This document shows positions 24,053 to 33,142 of a stretch of 64,000 bases of DNA, piece after piece. The DNA is taken from contig JAFSCU010000038.1 of the NCBI GenBank assembly GCA_017436575.1, positions 1 through 64,000 on the forward strand. The letters run 5' to 3'. This DNA is from Oscillospiraceae bacterium (lineage in GTDB: Bacteria > Bacillota > Clostridia > Oscillospirales > Ruminococcaceae). The notes below the pieces were generated by a model. That model made no database searches and was not told where the DNA came from. It saw only the letters and a list, made by a program, of their open reading frames with translations. Both the position numbers and the translations under genes were made by a program. How positions within the stretch are numbered: position 1 is the stretch's first letter; every line of letters starts with the position of its first letter.

Positions 24053-26374
24053 TTACTGATTATATTTCTTTTTTATTATAAAAACATACACTCCGTAAAC
24101 TGCCCAGCCTGCAACTGTCAGTGCTATACCGGTATTCAGATATGGTGTTTTATATGTGAATACCACCTCATTGTCACCGGCCGGAACATACACTGCACTC
24201 AAAGCATAGTTTACTTTTTCTATCTCCGCTTCCTTGCCGTTTACATAGGCAGTAAAGCCTTTGTCGTAAGGAACAGAGAAAAATACCAGATTGCCCTGGT
24301 TCAGCATTATTCTACATTCAAAACCGTCACCGGTCTGGTTAAAATAATAGCTGGACATATTTTTCCTTTTTGTTACATCGGTGATAAAAGTGGAGTAGGT
24401 ATAGTCATAAATATCTTCACTGTCAGCCTTTTCCAGTGACAGGCTGTATTTTTCTATCAGGGCTTCATCCATTGCCATTGCCCTTATCAGCACATTGCTG
24501 CGGTCTGCGGCATTTATGCTTTCAAGGTCGGTATAGGTTACATATTTGTCATAAGCAAATCCCATAGAGATAAAGTTTGAATTCTGATATATGTTGTATG
24601 GATATTTGTCACTTATCAGGTCATAGCCGTACAGGTCTGCTTCTGCTTCAAAGTTGGAAACCTCCCAGTTGGGCATAACCAGATATTTTACACTTAAAAG
24701 ACTGCGCAGAGCATACATATTCCGTCCCGGTTTTGAAGAAACATCCCTTTTCACCCCTACGTTAGGATAAAACTCCATAATGGAAGGCGAAACTGTACTG
24801 TTGAAAAATTGTATACAGGGCACATTTGTAAACAATCCCAGGTTATCATAACAGTTGTATGAGTCCATACGGTAATTTTTTGTTTTATCGGCGAAACCAA
24901 ACTGGTCCAAAATATCATAGTTCTGTGGTTTGTACAGGTGGTCGCCGTCCCACTGTGGCATTTTGGTCAGTCCCATATGCAGTATGCCGAACAACATTAT
25001 CATTGATAGCAGTCCGCTGGTCAGCTTTTGGGTATATTTGCTGCCGTTATAAGTGCTGACTATGAAATATGTCAGGTACAGGCTGAAAAATGCAATCATT
25101 ATGTTCATCCAGTACACAGCAACCTGGTCCGCCAGACCGATAAACAGGCTGCCGTTGTTGTCTATTGGTGTCAGTCCAAAAGGCAGTAAAACAGCAGTCA
25201 GTATGGCTGCCCATTTCAGTCCGTGGTATATTTTTTCTTTTTCCATTGCAAAACTCTGCATATTCATTGCTGCCAGCATCAGCACAGGCATATAGAACCA
25301 GCGGGCATAATATGAGGAGTTGAAAGCATAGAACATACTGTTCAGCACAGGCACAAAAGCGCAGATAACACTGGTCACAAATATTTTGTAGAAAGAGGAG
25401 CGGTTGTTGTATTTTTTGAATACAAACAGACCAAATATTCCACCCAGGGCAACAAATGCAGACATGCTTGTCCATTTTATTGCACCTTCTGTAAACAGTG
25501 ATGGTATATACGGCACATCAGGTGGCAACAGGGCAGATGCCAGTATTGCAAAATACTGCTGCACATTGCTGTACAGCCATATACCAAAACCACTTAATGT
25601 GCTGGAAACTCGGGGGTTTTCCATAACAGACACTGCTGACGGAATAAACAGGATTATCCCCATAAAACAGCCTGTCAAAGACTCAAAACCCAGTGTAAAG
25701 AAATCCTTTTTTGTGATTTTGTATTCCTTTGTCCACATTTTGCAGCCAAAGTATATAAACAGGAACACCACCTGTCCGATAAAGAAAAAGTAGTTGTTTA
25801 CCAGATTCAGTGCCACAATAAGAGGGAAGATACCCTTTCTTTTGTTGTACACAAATTCGTCCAGTGCCCACAGCAGATATGGAAAGAACACTACCGATTC
25901 AATAAAATGATTAAAGAAAATATTGTATATTGAAAAACCGCAGAAAGTGTACATCAATGCACCAATCATGGCGTAGTTGTCATTTTTTGCGTATCTTCTC
26001 AGATATCCGAAAGCCCCCATATTGCCCACAGCAAACTTTGCCATCAGCAGATAAGGCATCACATAAGGTATTGCTTTCCGTGGGAACAGACAGCTCAGCC
26101 AGAAAAACGGAGAACCCAGCAGGTAGAATGAATAGCTGTTTATTACAGAAGAGCCCAAATCTATTGCCCAGCCCCAGTTCAGACTGCCGCTTTTAACCAT
26201 CTGATTCATATACATATAGAAAGGTATCTGCTGGCTGTTAAAGTCACCTGCGTAAAGGAAAAATCCTTTGTCCACCACCAGATAAGGGATGAACAGGCAG
26301 AATGCTGTCATAAACCCCAGCAGAAATGCTTTCAGGTAAATATGTTTGTTTAAATACTGTTTCAATTTTTTCAC
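24053..26374 (-). CDS. YfhO-family membrane protein
   Basis: A 773-residue polytopic protein with about 12-14 hydrophobic segments and a large extracytoplasmic domain (~490-740). The N-terminal FSQQIPFYMYMNQ-like motif after the first helix (YAGDFNSQQIPFY) and GSPFFWLS are typical of YfhO, thought to be a GT-C-fold glycosyltransferase; in Bacillus it helps glycosylate lipoteichoic acid. It directly follows the yfbR stop. A long imperfect stem (24012-24051, GGACGAT/ATCGTCC) lies downstream without a clear T-run. Confidence 0.9.
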   Translation of the reverse strand: MKKLKQYLNKHIYLKAFLLGFMTAFCLFIPYLVVDKGFFLYAGDFNSQQIPFYMYMNQMVKSGSLNWGWAIDLGSSVINSYSFYLLGSPFFWLSCLFPRKAIPYVMPYLLMAKFAVGNMGAFGYLRRYAKNDNYAMIGALMYTFCGFSIYNIFFNHFIESVVFFPYLLWALDEFVYNKRKGIFPLIVALNLVNNYFFFIGQVVFLFIYFGCKMWTKEYKITKKDFFTLGFESLTGCFMGIILFIPSAVSVMENPRVSSTLSGFGIWLYSNVQQYFAILASALLPPDVPYIPSLFTEGAIKWTSMSAFVALGGIFGLFVFKKYNNRSSFYKIFVTSVICAFVPVLNSMFYAFNSSYYARWFYMPVLMLAAMNMQSFAMEKEKIYHGLKWAAILTAVLLPFGLTPIDNNGSLFIGLADQVAVYWMNIMIAFFSLYLTYFIVSTYNGSKYTQKLTSGLLSMIMLFGILHMGLTKMPQWDGDHLYKPQNYDILDQFGFADKTKNYRMDSYNCYDNLGLFTNVPCIQFFNSTVSPSIMEFYPNVGVKRDVSSKPGRNMYALRSLLSVKYLVMPNWEVSNFEAEADLYGYDLISDKYPYNIYQNSNFISMGFAYDKYVTYTDLESINAADRSNVLIRAMAMDEALIEKYSLSLEKADSEDIYDYTYSTFITDVTKRKNMSSYYFNQTGDGFECRIMLNQGNLVFFSVPYDKGFTAYVNGKEAEIEKVNYALSAVYVPAGDNEVVFTYKTPYLNTGIALTVAGWAVYGVYVFIIKKKYNQ

Positions 26375-26959
26375 CTAAATTTTAGCCAGTTCGTCCAGAC
26401 ACAGACTGAAACCACCCAGCATATTTTCCATAAAGAAATTTGTTTCATCCATATTCATATCAACCAGTGACTGATATGTGGATTTGTACGCTGATTCAAA
26501 TTCTTTGTTTCCGCTTTGCATTTCTTCAATGCATTTTGTAAGTGCACACAGTTTATCGGCACCTTTCAACAGTTTCTTTTCATACTCTGTCAGAGTTTCC
26601 TGTGTCATATATGGGCGCAGCTGATTTCTTATATCAGGGTGACTGGTTTCCAGCAGTTTGTTTACAGCGTGGGCTTCTACAGCTTTGTATGCTGCCATAA
26701 TCTGCGGATTATTGTATTTTACAGGTGTTGGCATATCACCTGTCAGTATTTCACTGACATCATGATACAGGGCAGCCACTGTTACTTTTTCACAGTTTAC
26801 ATTTTTGCCAAATTTATTGTTTGCCAGCAGGCACAGTGTGTGTGCCATCAGTGCCACTTCGCTGGTGTGCTGAGCCAGGTCTTCTTCCACATTCTGGCGC
26901 ATCAGACTCCAGCGTGGAATGTATTTCAGCCTTGCCAGCAGGGCGTTGAAATTAAACAT
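26375..26959 (-). CDS. yfbR: HD-domain 5'-deoxynucleotidase
   Basis: A 194-residue YfbR-type hydrolase that removes phosphate from dNMPs. The HD metal ligands His31, His66 and Asp67 appear in QHTSEVA and ALYHDVSE, followed by the family segment ILTGDMPTPVK. Start is taken as ATG 26959, six bases after GGAG; the ATG two codons earlier (26965) would sit almost on the ribosome site. It overlaps the end of dusB by eight bases and is followed directly by yfhO, so the three form an operon. Confidence 0.93.
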   Translation of the reverse strand: MFNFNALLARLKYIPRWSLMRQNVEEDLAQHTSEVALMAHTLCLLANNKFGKNVNCEKVTVAALYHDVSEILTGDMPTPVKYNNPQIMAAYKAVEAHAVNKLLETSHPDIRNQLRPYMTQETLTEYEKKLLKGADKLCALTKCIEEMQSGNKEFESAYKSTYQSLVDMNMDETNFFMENMLGGFSLCLDELAKI

Positions 26960-27926
26960 TGCCATTCTCCTTTAAAACTTCTTTTACCAGATTTTCAGCA
27001 TCTGCAAACACGGACAGGCTGTTTGTCAGAAAACGCAGGTGAGCCGCACCACGCAGACCTTTCATATACAGGGCTGCCTGACCTCTGGCTTTTTTCATGC
27101 CCAGATGTTCACCGTTTACTTCACACAGCTTTTCTATATGCCACAGCAGCAGTGCCATTCTTTCTTCCACAGTTGGCTCCCTGTCCACAGACAGTCCTGC
27201 CAGTGCCTGATTTACCTGTTTGAAAATCCATGGCCTGCTCAGTGCCTCGCGGCCAATCATCACTGCGTCACAGCCGGTGTAATCCATCATATTTATTACA
27301 TCTTCAGGCTTTGTAATATCGCCATTGCCAATAACAGGAATATTCACTGCCTGTTTTACATTTTTAATGGCGTCCATATCAATGCCCGGTGTGTACATCT
27401 GTTTTCTTGTGCGACCGTGTACAGTAATAAAGTTTACACCCACTGCCTCCACTTTTTTTGCCAGTTCCACACAGGTGATGCAGTCATCGTCCCAGCCTTT
27501 GCGCATTTTTACGCTTACAGGTATGCCATTTGCATTTTTTACCACAGTTTCTGCAATCTTTGCAGCCAGGTCTGTGTTTTTCATCAGTGCGCTGCCGGCA
27601 CCGTTACCTGTGATTTTTGGTGCAGGGCAACCCATGTTGATATCTATAAAATCCGGTTTGTTTTCCACTACTATTTTTGTGGCGGCTTCAAAATCCACCG
27701 GGTCAAAACCAAACAGCTGTATGCCGTATTTGCCTTTGTAGTCCCAGGTTTCCATCAGCTGGCGGCTTTTTTTGTCGCCGTAATACAGGGCGCGGGCAGA
27801 CACCATTTCGCTTACAGTAAAGCCAGCACCGCAGTCATCTGCCACCTTTCTCATAACTATGTCACAAAAACCGGCCATAGGTGCCAGCACTGCTTTGCTT
27901 TCTATATTCAATCCATTCAAATTCAT
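26952..27926 (-). CDS. dus: tRNA-dihydrouridine synthase
   Basis: A 324-residue FMN enzyme that reduces uridines in the tRNA D-loop. The flavin/catalytic motif INMGCPAPKI contains the proton-donor Cys; GNGAGSALM and the TVHGRTRKQMY segment are characteristic of DusB-type proteins. Length is standard. It is the first gene of dus-yfbR-yfhO and diverges from polA across a shared inverted repeat at 27955-27995. Confidence 0.95.
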   Translation of the reverse strand: MNLNGLNIESKAVLAPMAGFCDIVMRKVADDCGAGFTVSEMVSARALYYGDKKSRQLMETWDYKGKYGIQLFGFDPVDFEAATKIVVENKPDFIDINMGCPAPKITGNGAGSALMKNTDLAAKIAETVVKNANGIPVSVKMRKGWDDDCITCVELAKKVEAVGVNFITVHGRTRKQMYTPGIDMDAIKNVKQAVNIPVIGNGDITKPEDVINMMDYTGCDAVMIGREALSRPWIFKQVNQALAGLSVDREPTVEERMALLLWHIEKLCEVNGEHLGMKKARGQAALYMKGLRGAAHLRFLTNSLSVFADAENLVKEVLKENGNV

Positions 27927-27954
27927 TTTTTCACCATTATTATTTTTTTAGTCT

Positions 27955-27995
27955 ATATAGTATACCATAAAATATAAAAATGTGGTATACTATAT
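27955..27995. promoter_or_regulatory. divergent dus/polA promoter region with 13-bp inverted repeat
   Basis: ATATAGTATACCA (27955-27967) and TGGTATACTATAT (27983-27995) are perfect arms around 15 AT-rich bases. Each arm contains TATACT, a likely -10 reading outward toward dus and polA. No good -35 is visible, so an activator or common operator is possible. Confidence 0.55.
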
Positions 27996-28040
27996 TAATT
28001 AGATAATTAATATTACTTTTTGATATATAAGGAGAGTTTT

Positions 28041-30569
28041 ATGAAGCTTTTAGCGCTGGACGGCAACAGCATTGTAAACCGTGCTTTTTTCGGTATAAAA
28101 ATGTTGACCACCAAGGACGGTCAGTATACAAACGGTATATATGGCTTCCTCAATATCCTGCACAGACTGGAACAGGATGTAAAGCCTGATGCGGTGGCAA
28201 TAGCTTTTGACCTGAAAGCAAAAACCTTCCGCCACGAAATGTATCCTGAATACAAAGGCAACAGAAAAGGTATGGCTGACGAACTGGCCAGCCAGATGCC
28301 TGTATTGAAAGAAATACTGACAAATCTGGGCTATGTACTGGTTTCAAAGGAAGGCTATGAAGCCGATGATATACTGGGTACACTGGCACGCAGTGCCACA
28401 GAAAAGGGCGATGAGTGTTTTATTGCCACAGGTGACCGTGACAGCCTGCAGCTGGCAAACGACAATGTAAAGATTATCCTTGCCACCACACAGTTCGGTA
28501 AAGGGCAGAACACACTTATGGACACTGCCGCCATCAGGGAAAAATATGGTCTGGAAGTAAACCAGCTTATTGACCTGAAAGCACTTATGGGGGATACATC
28601 AGACAATATCCCGGGTGTAAAAGGTGTGGGCGAAAAAACAGCGGTGTCACTGCTGCAGAAATTCGGCACATTGGACGATATATATGCAAACCTCGATGAC
28701 CCGTTCATCAAGAAAGGTGTGCGAGCCAAACTGGAAACAGACAAGGAAATGGCTTATCTTTCAAAACAGCTGGGCACTATCTGTACCACTGCACCTGTGG
28801 AAACAGACCCTGCCGCTTATGTGAAACAGCAGGGCGATATATCAAAAGCTGCCGAAATGCTGGGCAAGCTGGAAATGTACACAATGATAGATAAATTCTG
28901 TGGTGACAGCCAGCTGACTTTTGAAACTGTTTCAGAAGAAAACAGTCTGGAAACTGTACGGATTACAGATTTTTCTGATACCCTTTCCACAGCTATCCTG
29001 TGGCAGTCAGGTGAGGATTTTATCATCACCTGGGACAAAACAGTGGAAAAACTGCCGGCTGACAGCGACAAACTGAAAGAATATCTGGAAAACCCTGAAA
29101 AAGAAAAAATAGCCTTTGATGTAAAGGCATTGCATAAATTCTGCTTTGAAAAGGGCATTCAGCCGCAGAACATAACATTCTGTCTTACATTGGCGGCTTA
29201 CCTTACCAATCCGCTGGCCACCAGCTATGGCAAAGATGTATTGCCGATGGCAACAGGAGCAGAAAAAGCTTTTGAATGTGCTGACAGCTTTGCACCTTTT
29301 GCACACAGTTGTTACACAATTCTGAAAGATAATATTGAAAAAGACAATCAGCAGTCACTGCTGTTTGATATTGAAATGCCGCTGGCTGAAGTTCTGGCCA
29401 ATATGGAACACATCGGCTTTGCGGTGGACAAGCAGGGCATAGTTGATTTTGGGGTAAAACTGAAACAGCAGCTGGCAACTGACCAGCAACTTATCTGGGA
29501 TATGGTGGGCGAAAGCTTCAACATCAACAGTCCAAAACAGCTGGGCCATGCACTGTTTGAAGTGCTGGGTCTGCCGGCAGGCAAAAAGACAAAAACAGGT
29601 TATTCCACCAATGCGGAAACTCTGGAAGGCCTGCGCAAATATCACCCGGTAATCGATGTTATCCTCAATTACCGCTCATATCAGAAACTGAACTCAACCT
29701 ATGTTGAAGGCTTTATAGACAAAATTCAGCCGGACGGCAGAATTTACTCCACTTTCAACCAGACTGAAACCCGCACAGGCCGCATCTCTTCATCAGAACC
29801 AAACCTGCAGAACATTCCTGTCCGCACACCGCTGGGCAGTGAACTGCGCAAATTCTTTGTGGCAAAACCTGGCCATATTCTGCTGGACGCCGACTATTCA
29901 CAGATTGAACTGCGCATACTCGCCCACATCAGTGGCGACAAGGTTATGTCAGATGCATTTATAAACGGTGATGATATTCATGCCCGTACAGCCAGCCAGG
30001 TTATGAAACTGCCGATGGAAATGATTACCCCACAGCTGCGCAGCCGTGCAAAGGCTGTTAACTTCGGTATTGTTTACGGCATCGGCGCGTTCTCTCTGGC
30101 CAAAGATACAGGTATGACAGTAAAAGAGGCAGATGCCTTTATCAAAGATTATCTCCACAATTTCAGTGGTGTTGCTGAATATATGGATGCTATTACGGCA
30201 TTTGCCAAAGAGCATGGTTATGTAACCACACTGTATAACCGCAAGCGTCTGCTGCCGGAGGTAAATAACTCTAACAAAAATGTACAGGCCGCCGGTATCC
30301 GTATGGCTATGAACACACCTATCCAGGGCACCAGTGCCGATATTATAAAAATCGCAATGGTTAAGGTTTATAACCGACTGAAAGCAGAGGGCATGAAATC
30401 TCAGTTGGTACTGCAGGTACACGACGAACTGATTGTGGAATCACCACTGGACGAAATGGAAAAGGCAGCTGCTATTCTCAGTCAGGAAATGCAGAATGCG
30501 GCACAGCTGTCTATACCGCTGAAAGCTGATGTAAACAGCGGTGAAAACTGGTACATTGCGAAAGGTTAA
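28041..30569 (+). CDS. polA: DNA polymerase I
   Basis: An 842-residue PolA. Order: 5'-3' exonuclease (~1-290; DGNSIVNRAF, GDRD, GVKGVGEKTA), a 3'-5' exonuclease-like domain (~300-460), and the polymerase (~470-842) with motif A Asp618 in DYSQIELR, the O-helix RSRAKAVNFGIVYGIG and motif C Asp795 in QVHDELIVE. The expected DxE of the proofreading site is not visible (AFDVKAL instead), so proofreading is probably lost, as in Bacillus PolA. ATG 28041 follows AAGGAG; a longer in-frame start at 28020 is disfavoured. It is followed two bases later by rimI. Confidence 0.96.
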   Translation: MKLLALDGNSIVNRAFFGIKMLTTKDGQYTNGIYGFLNILHRLEQDVKPDAVAIAFDLKAKTFRHEMYPEYKGNRKGMADELASQMPVLKEILTNLGYVLVSKEGYEADDILGTLARSATEKGDECFIATGDRDSLQLANDNVKIILATTQFGKGQNTLMDTAAIREKYGLEVNQLIDLKALMGDTSDNIPGVKGVGEKTAVSLLQKFGTLDDIYANLDDPFIKKGVRAKLETDKEMAYLSKQLGTICTTAPVETDPAAYVKQQGDISKAAEMLGKLEMYTMIDKFCGDSQLTFETVSEENSLETVRITDFSDTLSTAILWQSGEDFIITWDKTVEKLPADSDKLKEYLENPEKEKIAFDVKALHKFCFEKGIQPQNITFCLTLAAYLTNPLATSYGKDVLPMATGAEKAFECADSFAPFAHSCYTILKDNIEKDNQQSLLFDIEMPLAEVLANMEHIGFAVDKQGIVDFGVKLKQQLATDQQLIWDMVGESFNINSPKQLGHALFEVLGLPAGKKTKTGYSTNAETLEGLRKYHPVIDVILNYRSYQKLNSTYVEGFIDKIQPDGRIYSTFNQTETRTGRISSSEPNLQNIPVRTPLGSELRKFFVAKPGHILLDADYSQIELRILAHISGDKVMSDAFINGDDIHARTASQVMKLPMEMITPQLRSRAKAVNFGIVYGIGAFSLAKDTGMTVKEADAFIKDYLHNFSGVAEYMDAITAFAKEHGYVTTLYNRKRLLPEVNNSNKNVQAAGIRMAMNTPIQGTSADIIKIAMVKVYNRLKAEGMKSQLVLQVHDELIVESPLDEMEKAAAILSQEMQNAAQLSIPLKADVNSGENWYIAKG

Positions 30570-30571
30570 CT

Positions 30572-31042
30572 ATGGAAAACATAAATCTTGAAAACATTAT
30601 AATCGAACCATTTTCAATAAAACATATTGAAGATGTTACTTCAATTCACTCACAGGTACTGGATGGCTGGAGTATGAAAGGCCTTATCGGTGACCTGGCC
30701 AATGATTCCACTGAAAGCTATGTGGCAATGTATGAAGGAAAGGCAGTTGCGTTCTGTTCATTTATTGCCACTGAAGATGCAGAACTGGTATTTGTATGCA
30801 CACATCCGCTGTATCGCCAGCAGGGTATTGGCTATAAATTGCTGTCTGAAAGTATCAAAGCACTGCCGACATCTGTCAATAGTATTGTGCTGGAAGTTCG
30901 CAGCAAAAACGAGCCTGCTATTAACCTTTATAAAAAAATGGGTTTTGAAACATTGGGTAAACGCAGAAACTTTTACTCTTTTCCTGAAGATGATGCCATT
31001 GTAATGGAACTTATCAAAGGTGGGGTAATGGGACTGAACTGA
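30572..31042 (+). CDS. rimI: ribosomal protein S18 alanine N-acetyltransferase
   Basis: A 156-residue GNAT acetyltransferase. The acetyl-CoA loop QQGIGY lies in HPLYRQQGIGYKLL, and NPAINLYKKMGF is the typical C-terminal RimI segment (ENEPAINLYKKMGFE type). RimI usually sits next to tsaD, as here, supporting the name. Its start is two bases after the polA stop, so polA-rimI is a transcription unit; the ribosome site lies in the polA end (GCGAAAGG). Confidence 0.88.
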   Translation: MENINLENIIIEPFSIKHIEDVTSIHSQVLDGWSMKGLIGDLANDSTESYVAMYEGKAVAFCSFIATEDAELVFVCTHPLYRQQGIGYKLLSESIKALPTSVNSIVLEVRSKNEPAINLYKKMGFETLGKRRNFYSFPEDDAIVMELIKGGVMGLN

Positions 31043-31050
31043 TAAACACG

Positions 31051-31077
31051 CGTAGGGGCGGGCATCCCGACCGCCCG
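31051..31077. repeat. 27-bp covarying hairpin repeat, copy 2
   Basis: CGTAGGGGCGGGCATCCCGACCGCCCG split as stem GGGCGG/CCGCCC around gcatcccga, in the gap between rimI and tsaD. It has the same framework as 13444 and 36304 with compensating stem changes. Confidence 0.65.
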
Positions 31078-31105
31078 ATATATTATAAAAAACAGAGGAA
31101 AATAA

Positions 31106-32107
31106 ATGTATATTTTAGGAATAGAGTCCAGCTGTGACGAAACAGCTGCTTCCATCGTAAAAGATGGCAGACAAATAGTATCAAATATAGTTTATTCCCA
31201 GGTGGAAGAACACGGCCTTTATGGTGGTGTAGTACCGGAAATCGCATCCCGCCGTCATATTGATGCAATAAGTGAAGTGGTGCAGAAATGTTTTGATGAT
31301 GCACATCTTACTGTAGATGACCTGGATGCCATTGCCTGCACCTTTGCTCCTGGTCTTATCGGTGCACTGCTGGTGGGGCTGAATTATGCCAAAGGTCTGT
31401 CCTTTGCCAGCGGCAAGCCACTGGTGCCTGTCCATCACCTTCGTGGTCATATTGCGGCACTTTATCTCACATATCCTGACCTGAAACCGCCATTTCTCTG
31501 CCTTGTTGCATCAGGCGGCCACAGCCATATTGTAGCAGTGGACGATTATACAAAATTCCGTGTTATCGGCCGCACTATTGACGATGCTGCAGGTGAAGCT
31601 TTTGACAAGGTAAGCCGTACACTGGGTCTGGGTTATCCCGGTGGCCCTGCCATTGCAAAGGCTGCCCTTACAGGTGACCTGTCAAAATACAAACTGCCTA
31701 CACCACACACAGAAAATAAATACGATGTCAGCTTTTCCGGTCTTAAAACAGCGGTTATAAACATATATAATACCAATAATATGAAAGGTGAAGAAACTGA
31801 TAAAAATTCACTTGCTGCTGCTTTCCAGGAAAAAATCTCACAGATTCTGTCAGATAATCTGGCCAATGCTGCCAAAGAGTTCGGCTATGACAAAGTAGCT
31901 ATTGCAGGCGGTGTTTCTGCCAACAAACGTTTAAGAGAACTGATTGTGGAAAAAATAGGTGACAGACAGTTCTTTGCGCCAACAATGGACCTGTGTGGTG
32001 ACAACGGTGCCATGATTGCAGCCCAGGGATACTATGAATTTATAGATGGACGTACAGCCGGTCTGGAACTGAATGGCATTGCCAGCCTTGCCATTGATTT
32101 TGACTAA
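31106..32107 (+). CDS. tsaD: tRNA N6-threonylcarbamoyladenosine transferase TsaD
   Basis: A 333-residue TsaD/Gcp, catalytic subunit for t6A37 tRNA modification. The ESSCDETAAS start, metal ligands His111 and His115 in HHLRGH, the GGHS loop (ASGGHSHI) and CGDNGAMIA C-terminal Asp motif are all present. CAGAGGAAA precedes the ATG. Length is standard. The partner genes tsaB and tsaE are not in this window. Confidence 0.97.
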   Translation: MYILGIESSCDETAASIVKDGRQIVSNIVYSQVEEHGLYGGVVPEIASRRHIDAISEVVQKCFDDAHLTVDDLDAIACTFAPGLIGALLVGLNYAKGLSFASGKPLVPVHHLRGHIAALYLTYPDLKPPFLCLVASGGHSHIVAVDDYTKFRVIGRTIDDAAGEAFDKVSRTLGLGYPGGPAIAKAALTGDLSKYKLPTPHTENKYDVSFSGLKTAVINIYNTNNMKGEETDKNSLAAAFQEKISQILSDNLANAAKEFGYDKVAIAGGVSANKRLRELIVEKIGDRQFFAPTMDLCGDNGAMIAAQGYYEFIDGRTAGLELNGIASLAIDFD

Positions 32108-32193
32108 TTAAAACTTGACAAACAGGGCAAAAACAGTACAATTATAATTGTTATATGTAAATTAAAAATTATTTTTCATAAAGGAGATATATT

Positions 32194-32433
32194 ATGGAAA
32201 GAGCACAGATTATTGAAAAACTGTTCGAAATCGTATGCAACGGTCTTGACCTTGATGCTGACGAAATCACACTTGATGCAGACCTGCGCGAAGATTTTGA
32301 TGCAGACAGCCTGGATATGGTTGACCTTATTATGGATGTTGAAGATGAATTTGGCGTTGAAGTTCCAGATGAAGTGCTGGACAAACTGGTTACAGTTAAA
32401 GACGTTGTAGATTACATCGAAGAAAATATGTAA
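32194..32433 (+). CDS. acpP: acyl carrier protein
   Basis: A 79-residue ACP. Ser39 in DADSLDMVDLI is the 4'-phosphopantetheine site, followed by the acidic helix VEDEFGVEVPDE. AAGGAGA precedes the ATG at eight bases. It is transcribed alone and ends with a terminator. No fatty-acid genes adjoin it, though an SDR/FabG-like gene lies 2 kb downstream. Confidence 0.97.
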   Translation: MERAQIIEKLFEIVCNGLDLDADEITLDADLREDFDADSLDMVDLIMDVEDEFGVEVPDEVLDKLVTVKDVVDYIEENM

Positions 32434-32441
32434 TATTACCC

Positions 32442-32474
32442 ATGCCCTTATAGCTTTATAAGGGCATATTTTTT
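32442..32474 (+). terminator. terminator of acpP
   Basis: ATGCCCTTATA-gctt-TATAAGGGCAT followed by ATTTTTT. Confidence 0.85.
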
Positions 32475-32515
32475 AAGAAATTATTATTGATTACATATAA
32501 AATGGAGGAGTTTTT

Positions 32516-33130
32516 ATGTCATTTATGTCCTATGACCCTTGGGCAGGCATTACCAGCCGTAACGGTGTACCGGGTGATGAACTGGTGGCCGGCCTGCAGA
32601 AATCCATCAGACGTGCAGACTATGAAGTGGCAGTACGAATCGCATACGAAATGTACATCACTTCAGAACAGTTTGAAGACAAACTGTGGCGCCGTCTTAC
32701 AATTATTGCCTGTGAAGACATCGGTTTTGGCAACCCTTATGCTATCTGTGTTATCAACAAGCTGGACGAAGCCAGAAAACAGTTCAGATACACAGACGGC
32801 GACAGACCGCTGTTTTTCTTCTATGCTATCCGCTATCTTTGCGCACAGCCTAAAGAACGCTCCACAGACTGTCTGAAAAATCTTGTTATCAAAAAGTTTG
32901 AACAGGGCTATGTACCGGAAGTACCAGACTATGCCTACGACGTTCACACTGCAAAAGGCCGTGCAAAGGGCCGTGATGTAATGCATTTCCTGGATGTTTC
33001 CAGTCGGGTTACACCTCTTATGGAAGGCTATGATGATACATACCGCCTGAAGTTCAGAGAAATTGTAAAAAATGAAATCGAAAATGATATCAAGCCTAAA
33101 GAAGGCTCATTTGAATATACAATAGATTAA
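32516..33130 (+). CDS. RarA/MgsA C-terminal-domain-like protein, copy 1
   Basis: A 204-residue protein without any ATPase motif. Its core, WRRLTIIACEDIGFGNP, followed by a helical region and PDYAYDVHTAKGRAKGRDVMHF, resembles the C-terminal clamp-loader-like/tetramerisation part of RarA (MgsA, WRNIP1), where R(L)(V)RIASEDIGLADP is typical. The N-terminal AAA+ module is absent. GGAGGAG lies five bases before ATG. A paralogue of near-equal length starts 12 bases after its stop. The role is unknown; it might partner a full RarA encoded elsewhere. Confidence 0.75.
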   Translation: MSFMSYDPWAGITSRNGVPGDELVAGLQKSIRRADYEVAVRIAYEMYITSEQFEDKLWRRLTIIACEDIGFGNPYAICVINKLDEARKQFRYTDGDRPLFFFYAIRYLCAQPKERSTDCLKNLVIKKFEQGYVPEVPDYAYDVHTAKGRAKGRDVMHFLDVSSRVTPLMEGYDDTYRLKFREIVKNEIENDIKPKEGSFEYTID

Positions 33131-33142
33131 GGAGGCAAGACT

